From Diogma glabrata (lineage: Eukaryota > Arthropoda > Insecta > Diptera > Cylindrotomidae), in the NCBI GenBank assembly GCA_963693315.1, contig OY856188.1:195814379-195878378 (forward strand): a stretch of 64,000 bases of DNA, given 5' to 3'. Below are positions 32,933 through 45,076 of this stretch, one piece after another. Under the pieces are notes generated by a model that saw only the letters and a list, made by a program, of their open reading frames with translations, was not told the origin of the DNA and searched no databases. Position numbers and translations under genes: made by a program. Positions within the stretch are counted from its first letter, which is position 1. The number at the start of each line of letters is the position of its first letter.

Positions 32933-34212
32933 TTTAATTAATAATGTATATTTTCCAATATAAACCATTTACAAGTTGGTGTAACTGAATCTCTCTTATG
33001 TTACTTTAAACTGATTTTGCTAATATTTAACGAGATGTAGCATTTTGTGTATAATTTGGACCAATTTTCAAGTGACATTGCTACTGACATTTAAGAGGAA
33101 AAAATAATTTGTATATGCCTATGGTCTGGCAAATAAAAACTCTACAACACAACTTTATGCAAATTATTTTTGTCATTTTGTTCTTCTATACATTTACGGA
33201 ACCGTCGGCGATCGAATTTTATTCGCAATTACCCGATTTTTTTGTTTGGAAAACTATAAGTCTTTTTGAGTTGACGTCAAGGATAGCACAAAGTTTTCTT
33301 GATCCGTTTTTATGAGCTGAAAATCATATAAGACAACTAAACCGCTGTTTTGACGCCATTTAGATGGCAGTTAAGTGAAACGTTGTTTTTTTTAAGTAGC
33401 AAAGTTTTTTTATTAATATTTGAAAAGTATCTTAAGTTTTGACGTATCTTCAAAAATGAATGTGGTTGTCGATTGGTGTGTTTTATTACGCCATGAAAAC
33501 TGCCCATCTACAAAGAGTTTTAAGTTTTGGAATCCAAACATCGAACTTTTTTCGTAATGATTTCAAGGCTTAGAAAGAAAACAAGAAAAACCAACTAGAT
33601 AAATAAAATATTCTCAACAGAAAAAGCAGCCAAAATATTCTCTACAATTGCCTCAGTTTTCGTTCGGTCTTTTGTAATCTTTAAATGATTTGTGCCATGC
33701 CCATAGAACTGGTACAGCAATGTTTCATTACTGGAGACTATTTAATGCAACAATGACCGAGTACTGGCAACCATGGCCGATGTTTGTCCGCGATGAACTC
33801 TGCATAAACGTAACCAAGCTTGATAAAATTTCGTACATGAAATTCCATATAAAATTTTTGTGATTTTTTCTCTTATTTCCCATTTGTAGCGCTATTGCGG
33901 CAAACACATGCGTTAATTTCATCTGCATATGTAGCACGTGCAATGTGGATAATTTTGCATTTTTATAAAGTTTCCTTATGCTACACATCATTCTTCGAAT
34001 GTTTCTTCATGTTACACGTTGCGTCTAGATTTGTGTGAATGTTCCAACTTGAGTGCTGAATGCCTAGTTCGTAAACCCTCAATCAAGGCGCTGCAATACC
34101 TTATTGCAATTGCAAAGGGCAATATGATCTTAGGATAGCATGGGAGGAAGCAAGTACTATTACGATGAGGAATGTTTTGCCAGTGTCATCTGATTCATCC
34201 AAAAAGTTGGAT
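32933..34212. other. No supported gene
   Basis: Moderately AT-rich. Short ORFs at 33109-33315 and 33728-33991 have no recognisable motif. The stretch 33690-34180 is somewhat richer in G+C but I cannot assign it. Confidence 0.5.
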
Positions 34213-36050
34213 CGACTTATCAAAATATCGCCCAAAAACTAATCAGTTCTTTGTCATTATAATCTCCATCCAATTTGATTATCGGGTACAAATGTTATAG
34301 ATCTTTAAAAAACAGGTGCTCGGAAGACTCCCACAACCTCCAACCCTTTGTCAAAAGCACACAAAAGATTTATAAATTTTTCTTAAATCTTTTGCATTAT
34401 TTTTTATCAACGTTTCATGAAAATCATTTACATCTGTAGACAATAGTATAGGGATAAACACTTTAAATAAATGCAAAAAATCTTTTTAGCCGGAAGTGAC
34501 AAACTGGCAGTTGGTATGTAGAACTATTGGAAACAGTACTAAAACCTTTATATACCAAGTCTCAATAAGTTTAGCCAGAGATAGAAGCAGAATTAGAAGT
34601 TATTGAAGTTTAAAACTTATAGGTATTCAGGAGACCTTCCGCCATTTTGTCCAATTATGTACAATTGTAAATCTATACCGTTCTCAAATCACACAAAATC
34701 TCATAAAAATAAATCCAACCGTTTAAGAGGACAAACGTACAAACGCACAAACAAACGTACAGAAGAAATATATATTTAAAGACAATTTAAAATAATAAGT
34801 GTAATTATTAATAAATTTATTAAACGTAATGTAATTATAAATAAATTTTACGTTGATTTGTGTTAATTTTAACTCTCCAAAACCCTTTACCAATCACTTT
34901 CAAACTTTAACATGCCGTTCAATTCTCAATCCATCTGGATTGATCAGCTAGAATACTAATGCTCTCTGTTATTCATATTTCCCATATGTAAAAATTAAAA
35001 AATACGCGTTCTATTCTCATTACGACTCTTTGAAAGTATTCTTACTAATTCAACAAAATGTACGCGCACGCGACGTAGCAACTCACGCCGGTTCCTGCTA
35101 CTTACTTATATGCCAAGTTTCATGAAAATCAAAAATGGTCAAGTTTTCACAACTCGATCTAGAACACGTTTTTCGTCTATGATGGTATCATCAAAATTGA
35201 TTAATGAACGAAGTCTTTGTGCTCCCAACAAACTTTAAAAACAAAGTGTGAAAAGTCAGTTGTTGTATGGTTGGTGGACACCCACCATATTGATCGATGC
35301 AATTGTAGGTTGTAGTGTGCATAAAGACACTGAAAAAATTCAAAAAAAAGCAAACAAAAAATTTTTACCGGAAGTGAAAAACCGAAAGTTGGGGTGCAGA
35401 ACTGTTGATGATCCGTATTAAATTCTTATATAGCAAGTTTCATCCAATTCGATTATCAGGTACAGATGTTATGAAGTTGTCAAAAACACAGGTGCTCGGG
35501 GGCCCACTCCAAACATAGTGAGAAAAAACACCTTTTGTAAGTTGGACCCATCAACCCTTTGTCCAATGACCCCAAAAGCTAATCAAATCTTTCTCATATT
35601 GTTTGATACTTTTTACGTTTTATGAATATCGATTTGTAATTGTAGGCTACAATAGGGATAAACATCTGAAAAAAAAACAAATGGCAGTTGGTATACAGAA
35701 ATATTAGAAACAGTACTTAAACCTTATATACCAAGTCCCATTAAGATCGAAAGCTGGGTTTAGAAGTTATTGAAGATTTAAACTTTGAGGTGTTCGGGAG
35801 ACCCCTTGCTATTTCATCCAATTTAGAAATGAATATAGATCTTCCATTTTCAAGTGAACTTGGATCATTTGCCAAAGTTTCATCAAGATCCTATGCAGAA
35901 ATGTCACGAAACCAAACAAGCCACCCACACCCAGACATACATCAAAATTTTTATTGGCTTTTTTGATAGAGGAGTCCAAACAAAAGAAAAAACAAAATTT
36001 GGGGTACGTAAGATTTTTTTTTCGATAGATTGCATTACTTCACATAATTG
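34213..36050 (-). mobile_element. CCGGAAGT repeat family, copy 2 (partial, two end modules)
   Basis: Inverted relative to 8701-11535. 34213-34790 is one tail module, ending in ACAAACGTACAAACGCAC-type repeats. 35190-36050 is a second, ending in the ACCCACACCCAGAC tract and a degraded terminal hairpin near 36030-36050. CCGGAAGTGA motif pairs lie at about 34493 and 35370. The intervening ~400 bases look unrelated. Confidence 0.75.
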
Positions 36051-36059
36051 ACACTCGAA

Positions 36060-37622
36060 TAGTGGTGATAAATCACTTTGAGATTATTAGATAACGTAAG
36101 AATGAGATGTTAGTTTAAACGATATCATCGAGTGAGACGCATAATTTTTTGAGTGAGATTTCACTTAAATGATACCGTCTAATCGTACCTTAACTTTTGT
36201 TTGTTCACGATAGAAGAACAAATTACTTTCTCTATCATTAAAAATTAAGAACAAATATTATACTCTTCCACTTCCATTGATATAAATATTCACTATAATC
36301 GAAAACATTTTCTAAACCATCTATAATTAGAAAATGTTTACACTCTATTTAAAATTAATTTTCTTTTGATTTTCCGTATTTAATCATATAAAAACATTTT
36401 CCCCTCGTTTGAACTTCTTCCGATCAATTTATTTAATCAATTCAACATAAATTTCAATATAATTGTCACCCATTTTCCTTATCCATATGTCAAAAATAAT
36501 CAAAAAATAAAATTGTAAATACAAAACAGAAAAGGAAAAGAAAATCAAGAAAAACGAACATTGTGATTCACAAGTTCTAGAAAAACATAAAAAGATTTCT
36601 ACGTAATCGTTTACGGTCCAGTTTGTATATAAATTCCAAAATTCCACACAACAAAAAAGTTATTTTTATTATACTCAAAACTTTTTGTTTTTCTTTTTAA
36701 ATTTTTTTTCTTTCGTTGTGCTTTTAAGTTTTCTTTCAAATTATTTAACATGAAAAGTTATTTTGAATACTTAATTTTTTTTTTAGATTATATATATATG
36801 ATATTGTATAAGAATGTAAACGGTTTGGAATTATGGAAGGTTGAAGAAGTTGCGAAGAGAAATTACATTAGAAAAAAAAATAGAAGGAAATATCGAGAAT
36901 AAGAATGGGAAATGTTTTCAGGATTAAATGAGAATTAGAATGTGTTGATTAAGCAGTTAGTAAACAATTAAATATATAAGCTTGTGAAATTTATATAAAA
37001 TTGGATTATACCATGTTTAGTTTTTTTCTGTTTGTTTGAGTTATATACGAATATATGTTACAAATAATAGAAATTCTTTAATTATGTTTAATGTAATTAA
37101 ATTAGGAGTGGAATTTTAAGTTAAGAGATAGCATTGTTGTCCAGATAAAACTATATAGATCTTGTTTTTAACATCATTTTTTAATTTTATTCTGAATTTA
37201 AACTATACCTTATCATAGTAATCTCATACTAAATCCAACAACCTTCTTTTTCAAGTATAATTTTTTATTTTCCCTTGATATTTTCCATTCATTTCCTATT
37301 TCCTCGTTATAATTCAATAATAAAAGATCTCATGAGATTTGTATTAATACAACGAATAAAAACCGTCAAATTTTATTTGCAAATGAAAATGAATAAATTT
37401 GAAAGCTAAGTCGAGGTTTTATAAAACGGAATGAGGTGGTCGATATATACATATTAAAAGATGTAAATGAGAAACATAAAGAAAAAAAAACTAAAAATGT
37501 CTGAAAAATGGTTTTCATTTAAATATTAATTCAATGTTTTTTTTATTTGGTTTTCTAATATGAAATTGAAACATATTGTAGATTATTTCTTAGTTTGTTG
37601 TAATTTTACATAAACTTTTAGG
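36060..37622. other. AT-rich non-coding stretch
   Basis: Very AT-rich with no supported gene. The 72-aa ORF at 36429-36647 is low-complexity. Confidence 0.55.
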
Positions 37623-37735
37623 GTGTGGCTTAAATACAATTATGTCATCATCTTGTACCAGTTATATAAAACTGTACTTTGGTGTGTGGCTTAAATACAA
37701 TTATTTCATCATCTTGTACCAGTTATATAAAAATA
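37623..37735 (+). repeat. Two-copy tandem duplication, 61-bp unit
   Basis: GTGTGGCTTAAATACAATTA and the following ~30 bases recur 61 bases later with one substitution in the shared core. Confidence 0.93.
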
Positions 37736-39389
37736 CAATGACTGATCGCAAGAACGTAAATGGAAAAGCTTTGCGATTACAACTGACGAAAAAAGCTTGT
37801 GAGACCAGTTCTTGGACTTGCATCTACCATTTCAAAATCAAAGTTTATTAATTTTCCTGTAGCAATCACTATGCTTGGCTAGCGCCTCGATTTACAAACT
37901 CCACATCCGTCCAAAATCTTTAGCTTTACGTCCTAGCATCATAATATACTATTTTCTACTTCAAGCTACGAAAATGTCATTTTAATATATAGTAAAACCT
38001 ATGTGAAAGGGAAACTTTTTCTAAGTAGTGACTGAAAATGTTTTCAATCACTAGGACTGAAAGTAAATAAGTTTCGGTGGTCGCCTACAGGTGGTGGCTA
38101 TTTAACGGATTGAATATTTAATTGAATATTTGAGAGTGAATTTGATTTACTGTTTCTGTTGTTGTTTCGGTTGCTGAGTTTATTTCTGTCAATATCGTAG
38201 TATTTTGAAGAGATTGAATATTATGAATATTTTGATCGAATCTAATCGAAACTAATCATTATATCAATTGTGTGTAATTAATTAATTGAACTAATGATGA
38301 GTGTGTTTTTTTCTATATCGGAGAAATCGGAGCGATAAAATAAAATTTGTATCAGATATATCGTATAATTTTTTCCTCCGATAATTAACTGTCAGATATA
38401 AAATATATTCTCTTCCGCCAAAAAAAATGTTTTCTCCGCCAAAAAAAATTAAAAAAAATTTATTAAATAATTAAATAAATTTTATTAAAAAATTTATTTT
38501 TATTTGTTTTTAATTGAAACTTTACCTACAATTTTTTAAATTTATACTTTAAACAATGACTTCCAATCGGTAAAAAAAATATCTGTAATATCTGTAAAAG
38601 TTTTTAGAGAAAGCTAGAGCTATTTTCATTATTCATATTATCAAATGCATCTACTAATAACTTACAAAACGACATATCTAAATTTGACTGTGTAAAAAAT
38701 AAACAAGATTGTATTTATGTAAAGTGTAAAATAATATTATTATTGTGTTCGCCTGTTATTATTCCATCTGTAGGTGAACACAATAATAACATTATTTTGC
38801 ACTCGTAAAAATGCAACACATAAATACAATCTTGATATGTCGTTTTGTAAGTTTTTAGTAGATGAATTTGTAAATATTATCATTTATATTTACGAGCGTA
38901 GAAAAAATAGCGTTTTCTACGCATGGTAAAAACGTTTTTGCGTTCCTGAACTTATTCCACTCGACGCTATCACGTCACGTTCAAAGCGTCAGTCTTAAAC
39001 AAAGCGTTCAGTCACGCAAAAAGAGACGTTTTCACCAGTTGTATACAAATCTACTATTTTCTACTTCAAGCTAGGAAAATGTCTGAAAAATCTGAAATTG
39101 AAACTTTTTCTAACTGGTGACTGAAATTTTTTTTCTAAATAGTGAGTAAAAATAAATAAGTTTCGGAGGTCGCCTACAGGTGATGGTTAAAACCAAATAT
39201 TTAAAAATTATCATTAAATTTACATATTACTACAATTAGGCAATTTTCATGTATTTACGAAGCATTAATGCGTATATGTTAAACATAATATATAATATGT
39301 TACTGTAATTTACCCCATAAAAACATAATTTTACACATTATTAAAGTTTTTGTAAATTATAAAAGTTTATTCTGTTTTATTTGTTAGAA

Positions 39390-39796
39390 ATATTGAAAGT
39401 ACAATCAATATAATGATTAGTAGTAGTGGTTGGTTTCATTGATGATGAAGATGGCAGATTTATGTTGAAAACTGATGTATTATTTAAAGGATTGAATATT
39501 TAAGATTGAATTTGATTAACTGTTTCTGTTGTTGTTTCGGTTGCTGTGTTTATTTCTGTCACTATCGCACTATCCTCAAGGGATTGAATATTTTGATTGA
39601 ATATTAGAGATTGGATTTCATTTACTGTTTCTGTTTCTGTCAATATCGCAGTACTTTCAAGGGATTGAAATATTTTATTACCTCTTTTTATTTTATTATT
39701 TATGGAATCATCTATATACTGTTCAGCCACTTCTGTTCTGGCAGATGCAGGAGCTGATTTAGTTGAAATTAATAGACATGGTGGCTGGATTTCCAT
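39390..39796 (-). pseudogene. Repeated-peptide ORF in the left palindrome arm
   Basis: From the ATG at 39796: an N-terminal ~40-residue mixed segment, then two versions of a peptide repeat (QSLESTAILTETETVNEIQS and QSLEDSAIVTEINTATETTT). A stop at 39500 is followed in frame by further residues ending HYIDCTFNISNK, which match the other arm. I do not recognise the family. The pattern suggests the C-terminal part of an element-encoded protein with one premature stop. Confidence 0.5.
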
Positions 39797-39894
39797 CCAG
39801 CATTTCCACTGTAGTAATAAAATATGGTAATAAAATATTTAAATCCCTTGAAAGTACTGCGATATTGACAGAAACAGTAAAAAATCCAATCTCA

Positions 39895-40122
39895 AATATT
39901 TAATCAAAATATTCAAAATATTCAATCCCTTGAAAATACTGCGATATTGACAGAAATAAACACAGCAACTGAAACAGTAAATCAAATCAAATCTCAAATA
40001 TTCAATCCTTTAAACAATACATCAGTTTCTCACATGAATCTGCCATCTACAACATCGATGCAACCAACCACTACTACTAATCATTATATTAATTGTACTT
40101 TCAATATTTCTAACAAATAAAA
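39895..40122 (+). pseudogene. Repeated-peptide ORF in the right palindrome arm
   Basis: Mirror copy of the preceding entry. From 39925 it reads through the position of the premature stop in the other arm and ends HYINCTFNISNK before TAA at 40120-40122. Upstream the arm carries in-frame stops, so no full-length version survives here. Confidence 0.5.
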
Positions 40123-40794
40123 CAGAATGAACTTTTATAATTATACAAAAACTTTATTAATGATTGTGTTTTTTTCTATATCGGATAAATCTAAAAATAT
40201 CTGTAATATCTGTAAAAGTTTTCAGAGAAATCATATGATCTGAGATATATCCGAGAATGAAAAAAAACACGGAACAGGTATATCCGAGAATGCAAAAGAC
40301 ACAGATAATTTTTTTTTTTTTTTTAAATATCTCAATGTGTAAACTTAAATTTATATTTTCGAACTATTCATATTGTCTTCCATCTGTAGGCGAACACTTT
40401 TATTGTATTTGCATACAATAATAACATTATTTTACACTGTTAAAAATTATACGTAAATACAATATTGCTATTTTGGTTTGCTCTTGTAAGTTTTTTGTAG
40501 AGGAATTTGTAAATATTATCATTTATATTTACAAGCGTAGAAAAAATAGCGTTTTCGACGCGTGGTAAAAACGTTTTTGCGTTCTTGAGCTTATTCCACT
40601 CGACGCTATCGCGTCTCATGGACAAACCGTCCTGTCACGCAAAAATAGACGTTTTCACCACTTGTTGAAAAATCTACTATTGTTTGTTATATAGTTTTTT
40701 TTAATTTTTTTTGGTTTGTATTTTATTGTCAGATAAAATTTAATTGTTTTGACGTTTTGATTGAAAATCGGTTTTTATACAACGCATAATAAAA

Positions 40795-40900
40795 AAAGTC
40801 CAAGCGGCACGTATATCCGCTAGAAATAGGTTGATTTCGGGACCCGACAGTTTTGTGTACAAATAGAATTGGATATGTCAGATTAGTTTAAATAAAAAAT
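40795..40900 (+). repeat. Dispersed repeat, copy 2
   Basis: Same family as 8430-8515 and 60293-60390, starting AAAGTCCAAGCGGCACG. A GCGG..CCGC pairing suggests a small hairpin at the start. Confidence 0.85.
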
Positions 40901-42130
40901 TTAAGTAGAATAGTCCAAGTCCAGAATAATCCAAAAAGTTTATCAAACCAAACTAAATACATTAACGGAAACTACTTTATCAATGCGATTTTAGAACAGT
41001 TTTATTTAATTTGGTTAAAACTACTTTTAATAACATATTAAATCCACCAAAGAGCAAATAAACGTTCTCACAACGTCACACCTACAACACCATCACACAT
41101 AATTTATAATCTAAAATTGTCAAACAACTTTTACACCTTAAAATAATACAAATATCTACAATTTAGGAAGACTTTTGTAAATGTGTAATCAATATGCATA
41201 TAAGAAAATATTCCTTAATTTAAAACAATAATCACTGAGCTTTGTTTTAATTTTTTTTTAAATTTTTGCGAAAAAAAATAAAAACTCAAAAAAAAACAAA
41301 AGAAAATTTTTTTAATATTTCTATGGGATATTTTTATGGAAGTTGTTGTTGTAATTGAATGGCATGCATTAGGATTAATGCTAACTACATTGAAACCTCT
41401 TGGGCTAGAAAGCTGAAAATCTCTGAGGTTATAGTTGAAAAGTTTATCCAAAAGTTAATTTGAGTTTAAACAACATAAATTAAAAAATGAGGAAGGCATG
41501 GCTGTTTGCGTTTTTTTTCGTTCTAACAGCCCTGGTGTCTCAACCTCTAGACTTGAACTATTTTTTTTTTAAATTTTGGAAAGATTTATGTTCTATTTAA
41601 CGTGTGCATAAATTTTCAAAAGTGAGATTGGCCATTTTTAGCAAAATCAAGGACAACAAAGTTTATTAAATTTTTAAAACAGCTGATTTTTCAGGAACCT
41701 GGAACGCCAAGGTTGTCATTTGAAAAAAAATGATAGAAATATGTTCAAATATTCAATATTGATAAATTTTATTAAAATATTATGATTCAAACGGAAGCTA
41801 TAACGCACTAGATTATTCAACATTTTGGCTCTAGCCACTTAACCTGTACCCGGATATGGCCAGTTTGCGAACTTGTTCAAGAGATTTTTTGCCACGTACA
41901 CAGGAAAACTGCAGAAAACCTTAGCCGAGACCGAAATACCAAAAAAAAGAATTTAATCAATTATAATGACATATTATAATGTATGACAACAAATAAACCT
42001 TTTTTGAAAATGAATAAAATAAATTAGTCTTTAACCCTGAAAAATTAAAATAAAATAGTTTTTAAATAACTTGCAAATAAATAAAAGCAATCATTATATA
42101 AAATAGAAATTTTAACAAATTAAAAAATCA
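40901..42130. other. Mostly non-coding; one weak minus-strand ORF
   Basis: The 78-aa ORF at 41215-41451 has a mixed-composition first half (RGFNVVSINPNACHS) and a Phe/Lys-rich tail like translated AT-rich DNA. It could be a short exon, but nothing supports a function. Confidence 0.4.
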
Positions 42131-43150
42131 CGCTTGTAGTGTTCGCAATTGTCTAAGTTTTGTGTCCCTATCATCCTGATGTTTTAAGTCCTTTTTAACC
42201 ATTTTGCAATGGTTATTCAATAAAATGTTTGCAAGTGGAGGATATTTTATCAAAAATACGTTGGTTAGTTAAACCACAAAGGCAAGAATCAGAAAATGTA
42301 AACTGATTTTGATAGTTATCAAATGATATGCTCTGCACAGTTAAAGAGATTAATAACTTTTTTTGATTTGTACTTTCAAAAAATTGAAAGGTTAAGAATT
42401 CTGAGCGAAGAATTTCTTGAAAAACTGAAATCATATGATAATTTAAAATCTTAACTTCATCAGTGGGAATCGTTAGGCCTCCTCTCTGTAGAAAATCGAA
42501 ATATGAATTTTGTGGAGCGTTGTTATCTATTGGTTTAACAATTAGCGATGTACAATTTGGACAATTTATTTTTTTACTGACTGAATGAGCAGCATATAAT
42601 TACTCATATAAAAAAGAATCATCCTCAATTTTACAATTAGCTAAATATTCTGAACTGAAAATCTCACTAAACTTAGCTATATCAATAATATCATTATGAT
42701 CTGTTTCTTCAACATTTTTTAAATTTTCAAAATCTTTTGAGTGCTGACATTTGGAAAATATATTTTGGATTCTAATTTTATATCGGATTCTAAAAGTTCG
42801 ATTAAGTTAATATGTAAATTGGAACCAGAGAGGGATCTATATAGTCCGAAACGGTCTTCTAGATCATCCGTTTGAAACTTTCCGGTTAAAATATATTGAA
42901 TATCAAATCTCCTAACGGTTAAATTATCTTTTAAAAAAACTATCATAGCAGAGGTGCTTTGACTAATAGCTTTATATGTATCTTTAGTTAGAATACCATT
43001 GTTATTATCAGATTTGTTCCACCGTATAAGCCAATTTAAAAATTGTGTCAAAAATCAAGACGAGTATCTGATATTTCTTTAAAAGTATAGCACCATTGAT
43101 TTAACTTTGCTACTCCTTTAAATGCAGATTTTACATTCATTATATCCCAC
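42131..43150 (-). pseudogene. P-element/THAP9-like transposase, C-terminal relic
   Basis: The minus strand reads, across several frames, KSAFKGVAKLNQW.., TQFLNWLIRW, then NLTVRRFDIQYILTGKFQTD and LEDRFGLYRSLSGSN (42719-43051). AHSVSKKINCPNCTS, LQRGGLTIPTDEV and a C-terminal KLRQLRTLQ before a stop at 42131 follow. The ILTGKFQTD..LE.RFG.YR..SG.N block is the hallmark of the C-terminal region of P-type DNA transposases (THAP9 relatives). These normally carry an N-terminal THAP DNA-binding domain, absent here. Multiple stops and frameshifts make it inactive. Confidence 0.82.
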
Positions 43151-43430
43151 TATTGCGTTATGATACTCAAAAATTCTCCAGTTTCTTTTGAATCGACTTG
43201 ACCTATTGGACTCGGCTTCGCGTCATTGGACGAACTTACGACGCGTGAAAAATGTTTATAAATTGCGGTTTTTAATAAAAAAAACAACAATTTAATTTTT
43301 ATAAAACTTTATTTTAAAATAAAAAGTGAAATCTAATTTTATTTAGAATTTAAATTAAAACATTTTTACGAAAAGCCAAATATTAATATTTGATTACAAA
43401 AGTTAAAATTATTCTAAACTTCACTATTTA
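43151..43430. other. Spacer between P-like relic and foldback element
   Basis: Contains a small CG-containing patch (GGCTTCGCGTCATTGGACG) near 43210, otherwise AT-rich. Nothing assigned. Confidence 0.4.
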
Positions 43431-44303
43431 TAGACCAGGGTAGATAATTTTTGAAAACAAAAAAATAATAGTAGGATGAAACCCATTGGAAAAGGAGGAG
43501 AATATTACAAAAAGGAAAGGAAAAATAATTTAAGGGCGATCTGAGATCGGGAAGGGGAAGGGGTGAGTTTTTAAGGGTAAAAAACAGTTTATCTCGATTT
43601 CCGGCAAAACTAAAAGTCCTATGGAAAAAAGTTACATGGCAAGTTGTAGGAAATAAAAAGATCTAAAACTTTTGTACCGACACTTTTTTCACATAACCTC
43701 AAAATTTATGTGAAAAATTCAAAAAACCAAGTTTTTGGTTTTTTATTTTTATCTTTTACAAAATTTTTTTTTTTTTCACGAAATTTGGTGAAAACTTACG
43801 TTTTTATGTCACAAATACGCTGTAATTTATTTGATTTGAAATTTTAATTTGGTCACCTTATTTTGAATTAATATCGAAAAAGCACCCTAATCTTCAATCG
43901 AAAATTCACCCGTCAAAATATTTTTTCACCTTATTTTGAATTAATATCGAAAAAGCACCCTAATTTTCAATCGAAAATTCAATTTATTTTTTGCATTTTC
44001 TGAGAAGATTTACTATAGTAATATATTTTTTTTTTCAACATCGGAAAGTAGAGATTTCAACGAACAGAAAGCATACCAACTTTTTGAAAAAATCTGATAT
44101 TTTGACGGGTGAATTTTCGATTGAAAACTAGGGTGCTTTTTCGATTACTTAAAAACTCACCCCTTCCGCTTCCCGACCTCAGATCGCCCGTAAATTATTT
44201 TTCCTTTCATTTTTATAATATTCTTCTCCTTTTCCAATGGGTTTCATCCTACTATTATTTTTTTTTACTTTTTATTATTTTTAAAGGCTTCTACCCTGGT
44301 CTA
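43431..44303. mobile_element. Foldback DNA element with TAGACCAGGGTAG termini
   Basis: TAGACCAGGGTAG at the left end mirrors CTACCCTGGTCTA at the right, with arms of roughly 145 bases. TTA flanks both ends (43428-43430 and 44304-44306), fitting a 3-bp duplication as in PIF/Harbinger, or TA if the ends are trimmed. Inside, the word ATCGAAAAAGCACCCTAAT..TTCAATCGAAAATTCA occurs twice directly (about 43873 and 43939) and once inverted (about 44108). No protein is encoded. Confidence 0.8.
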
Positions 44304-44306
44304 TTA

Positions 44307-44859
44307 ATAGTTGGATTACATATAAAAACCTATTTTTATTTTACTTAACTCAACACTTCGCATTCTTAATTATTTCTTTTGTTTACATCAATTTGCAAAG
44401 TGTTAATATTATTTTAATTATTTTTCATTCTTGGAAAACTACTTATTATTAATCGTTTGCAAGTGTTCAAAAGAATCAAGATTGATCACGTTAAGTCAAA
44501 ACAATTCGATTGATTTTAAAATAAACAAATTTATGAAATTTAATACTTTTTATGAAACTTAATATTTACTTAAAACAAAATAACTTTATGTGAACCATAT
44601 TTGTTATCTGTTTTGTTGTTTTGCTTATACGTGACTCGTGCAGAAAAAATCAAATCAACTTTGTGCAACTAGATACACAAAGTACTATTTTTAAATTGAT
44701 TTGGGCTACAAATTACTGTCATATTTAAATTTAGGATAAACAAACGTTTTATTTAAATTTTTTAAATTAATCCAATTATTTCTAATATTTTTAAAAATAT
44801 GAACAAAGTCATAAAACAGATAAATTTTTTCCGTTGGTAGAAACCGATTTTGAATAAAA
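44307..44859. other. AT-rich non-coding stretch
   Basis: No supported feature seen. Confidence 0.5.
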
Positions 44860-45076
44860 ATATATGATGAGCTAATATCCATCAAATACTTTAATTAAAA
44901 GCTAACCAATTTTATAGACTTCGTAGTTCTAATTATAAAAATATTAAAGAAAGCAGTAGTATCCGTTTGTTGGGATACTACTGCTTTCTTTAATATTTTT
45001 ATAATTAAAACTACAAAGTCTATAAAATTGGTTAGCTTTTAATTAAAGTATTTGATGAATATCATCTCATTATATT
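44860..45076. repeat. ~100-bp-arm palindrome at the end of repeat copy 3
   Basis: Left arm 44864-44961 (GATGAGCTAATATCCATC..GTAGTATCC), spacer GTTTGTT, right arm 44969-45072 as its near-exact reverse complement. The right arm matches the terminal module of copy 1 (11440-11535). An element end has therefore been duplicated in inverted orientation. Confidence 0.93.

Larger units (their letters stand above)
37947..40681. repeat. Composite tandem and palindromic repeat locus
   Basis: Two related units lie head to tail. The module CTACTTCAAGCTA..GTCGCCTACAGGTG occurs at 37947-38098 and 39052-39190. The GCGT-rich tail module (GCGTTTTCTACGC, AACGTTTTTGCGTT, GACGCTATC.CGTC) occurs at 38772-39065 and 40389-40681. 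Unit one also has an inverted repeat (38648-38755 with 38772-38873). Unit two contains a ~330-base-arm palindrome (39345-39715 with 39815-40155). A peptide-coding block is repeated in both. It looks like a duplicated foldback transposon, family unknown. Confidence 0.8.
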
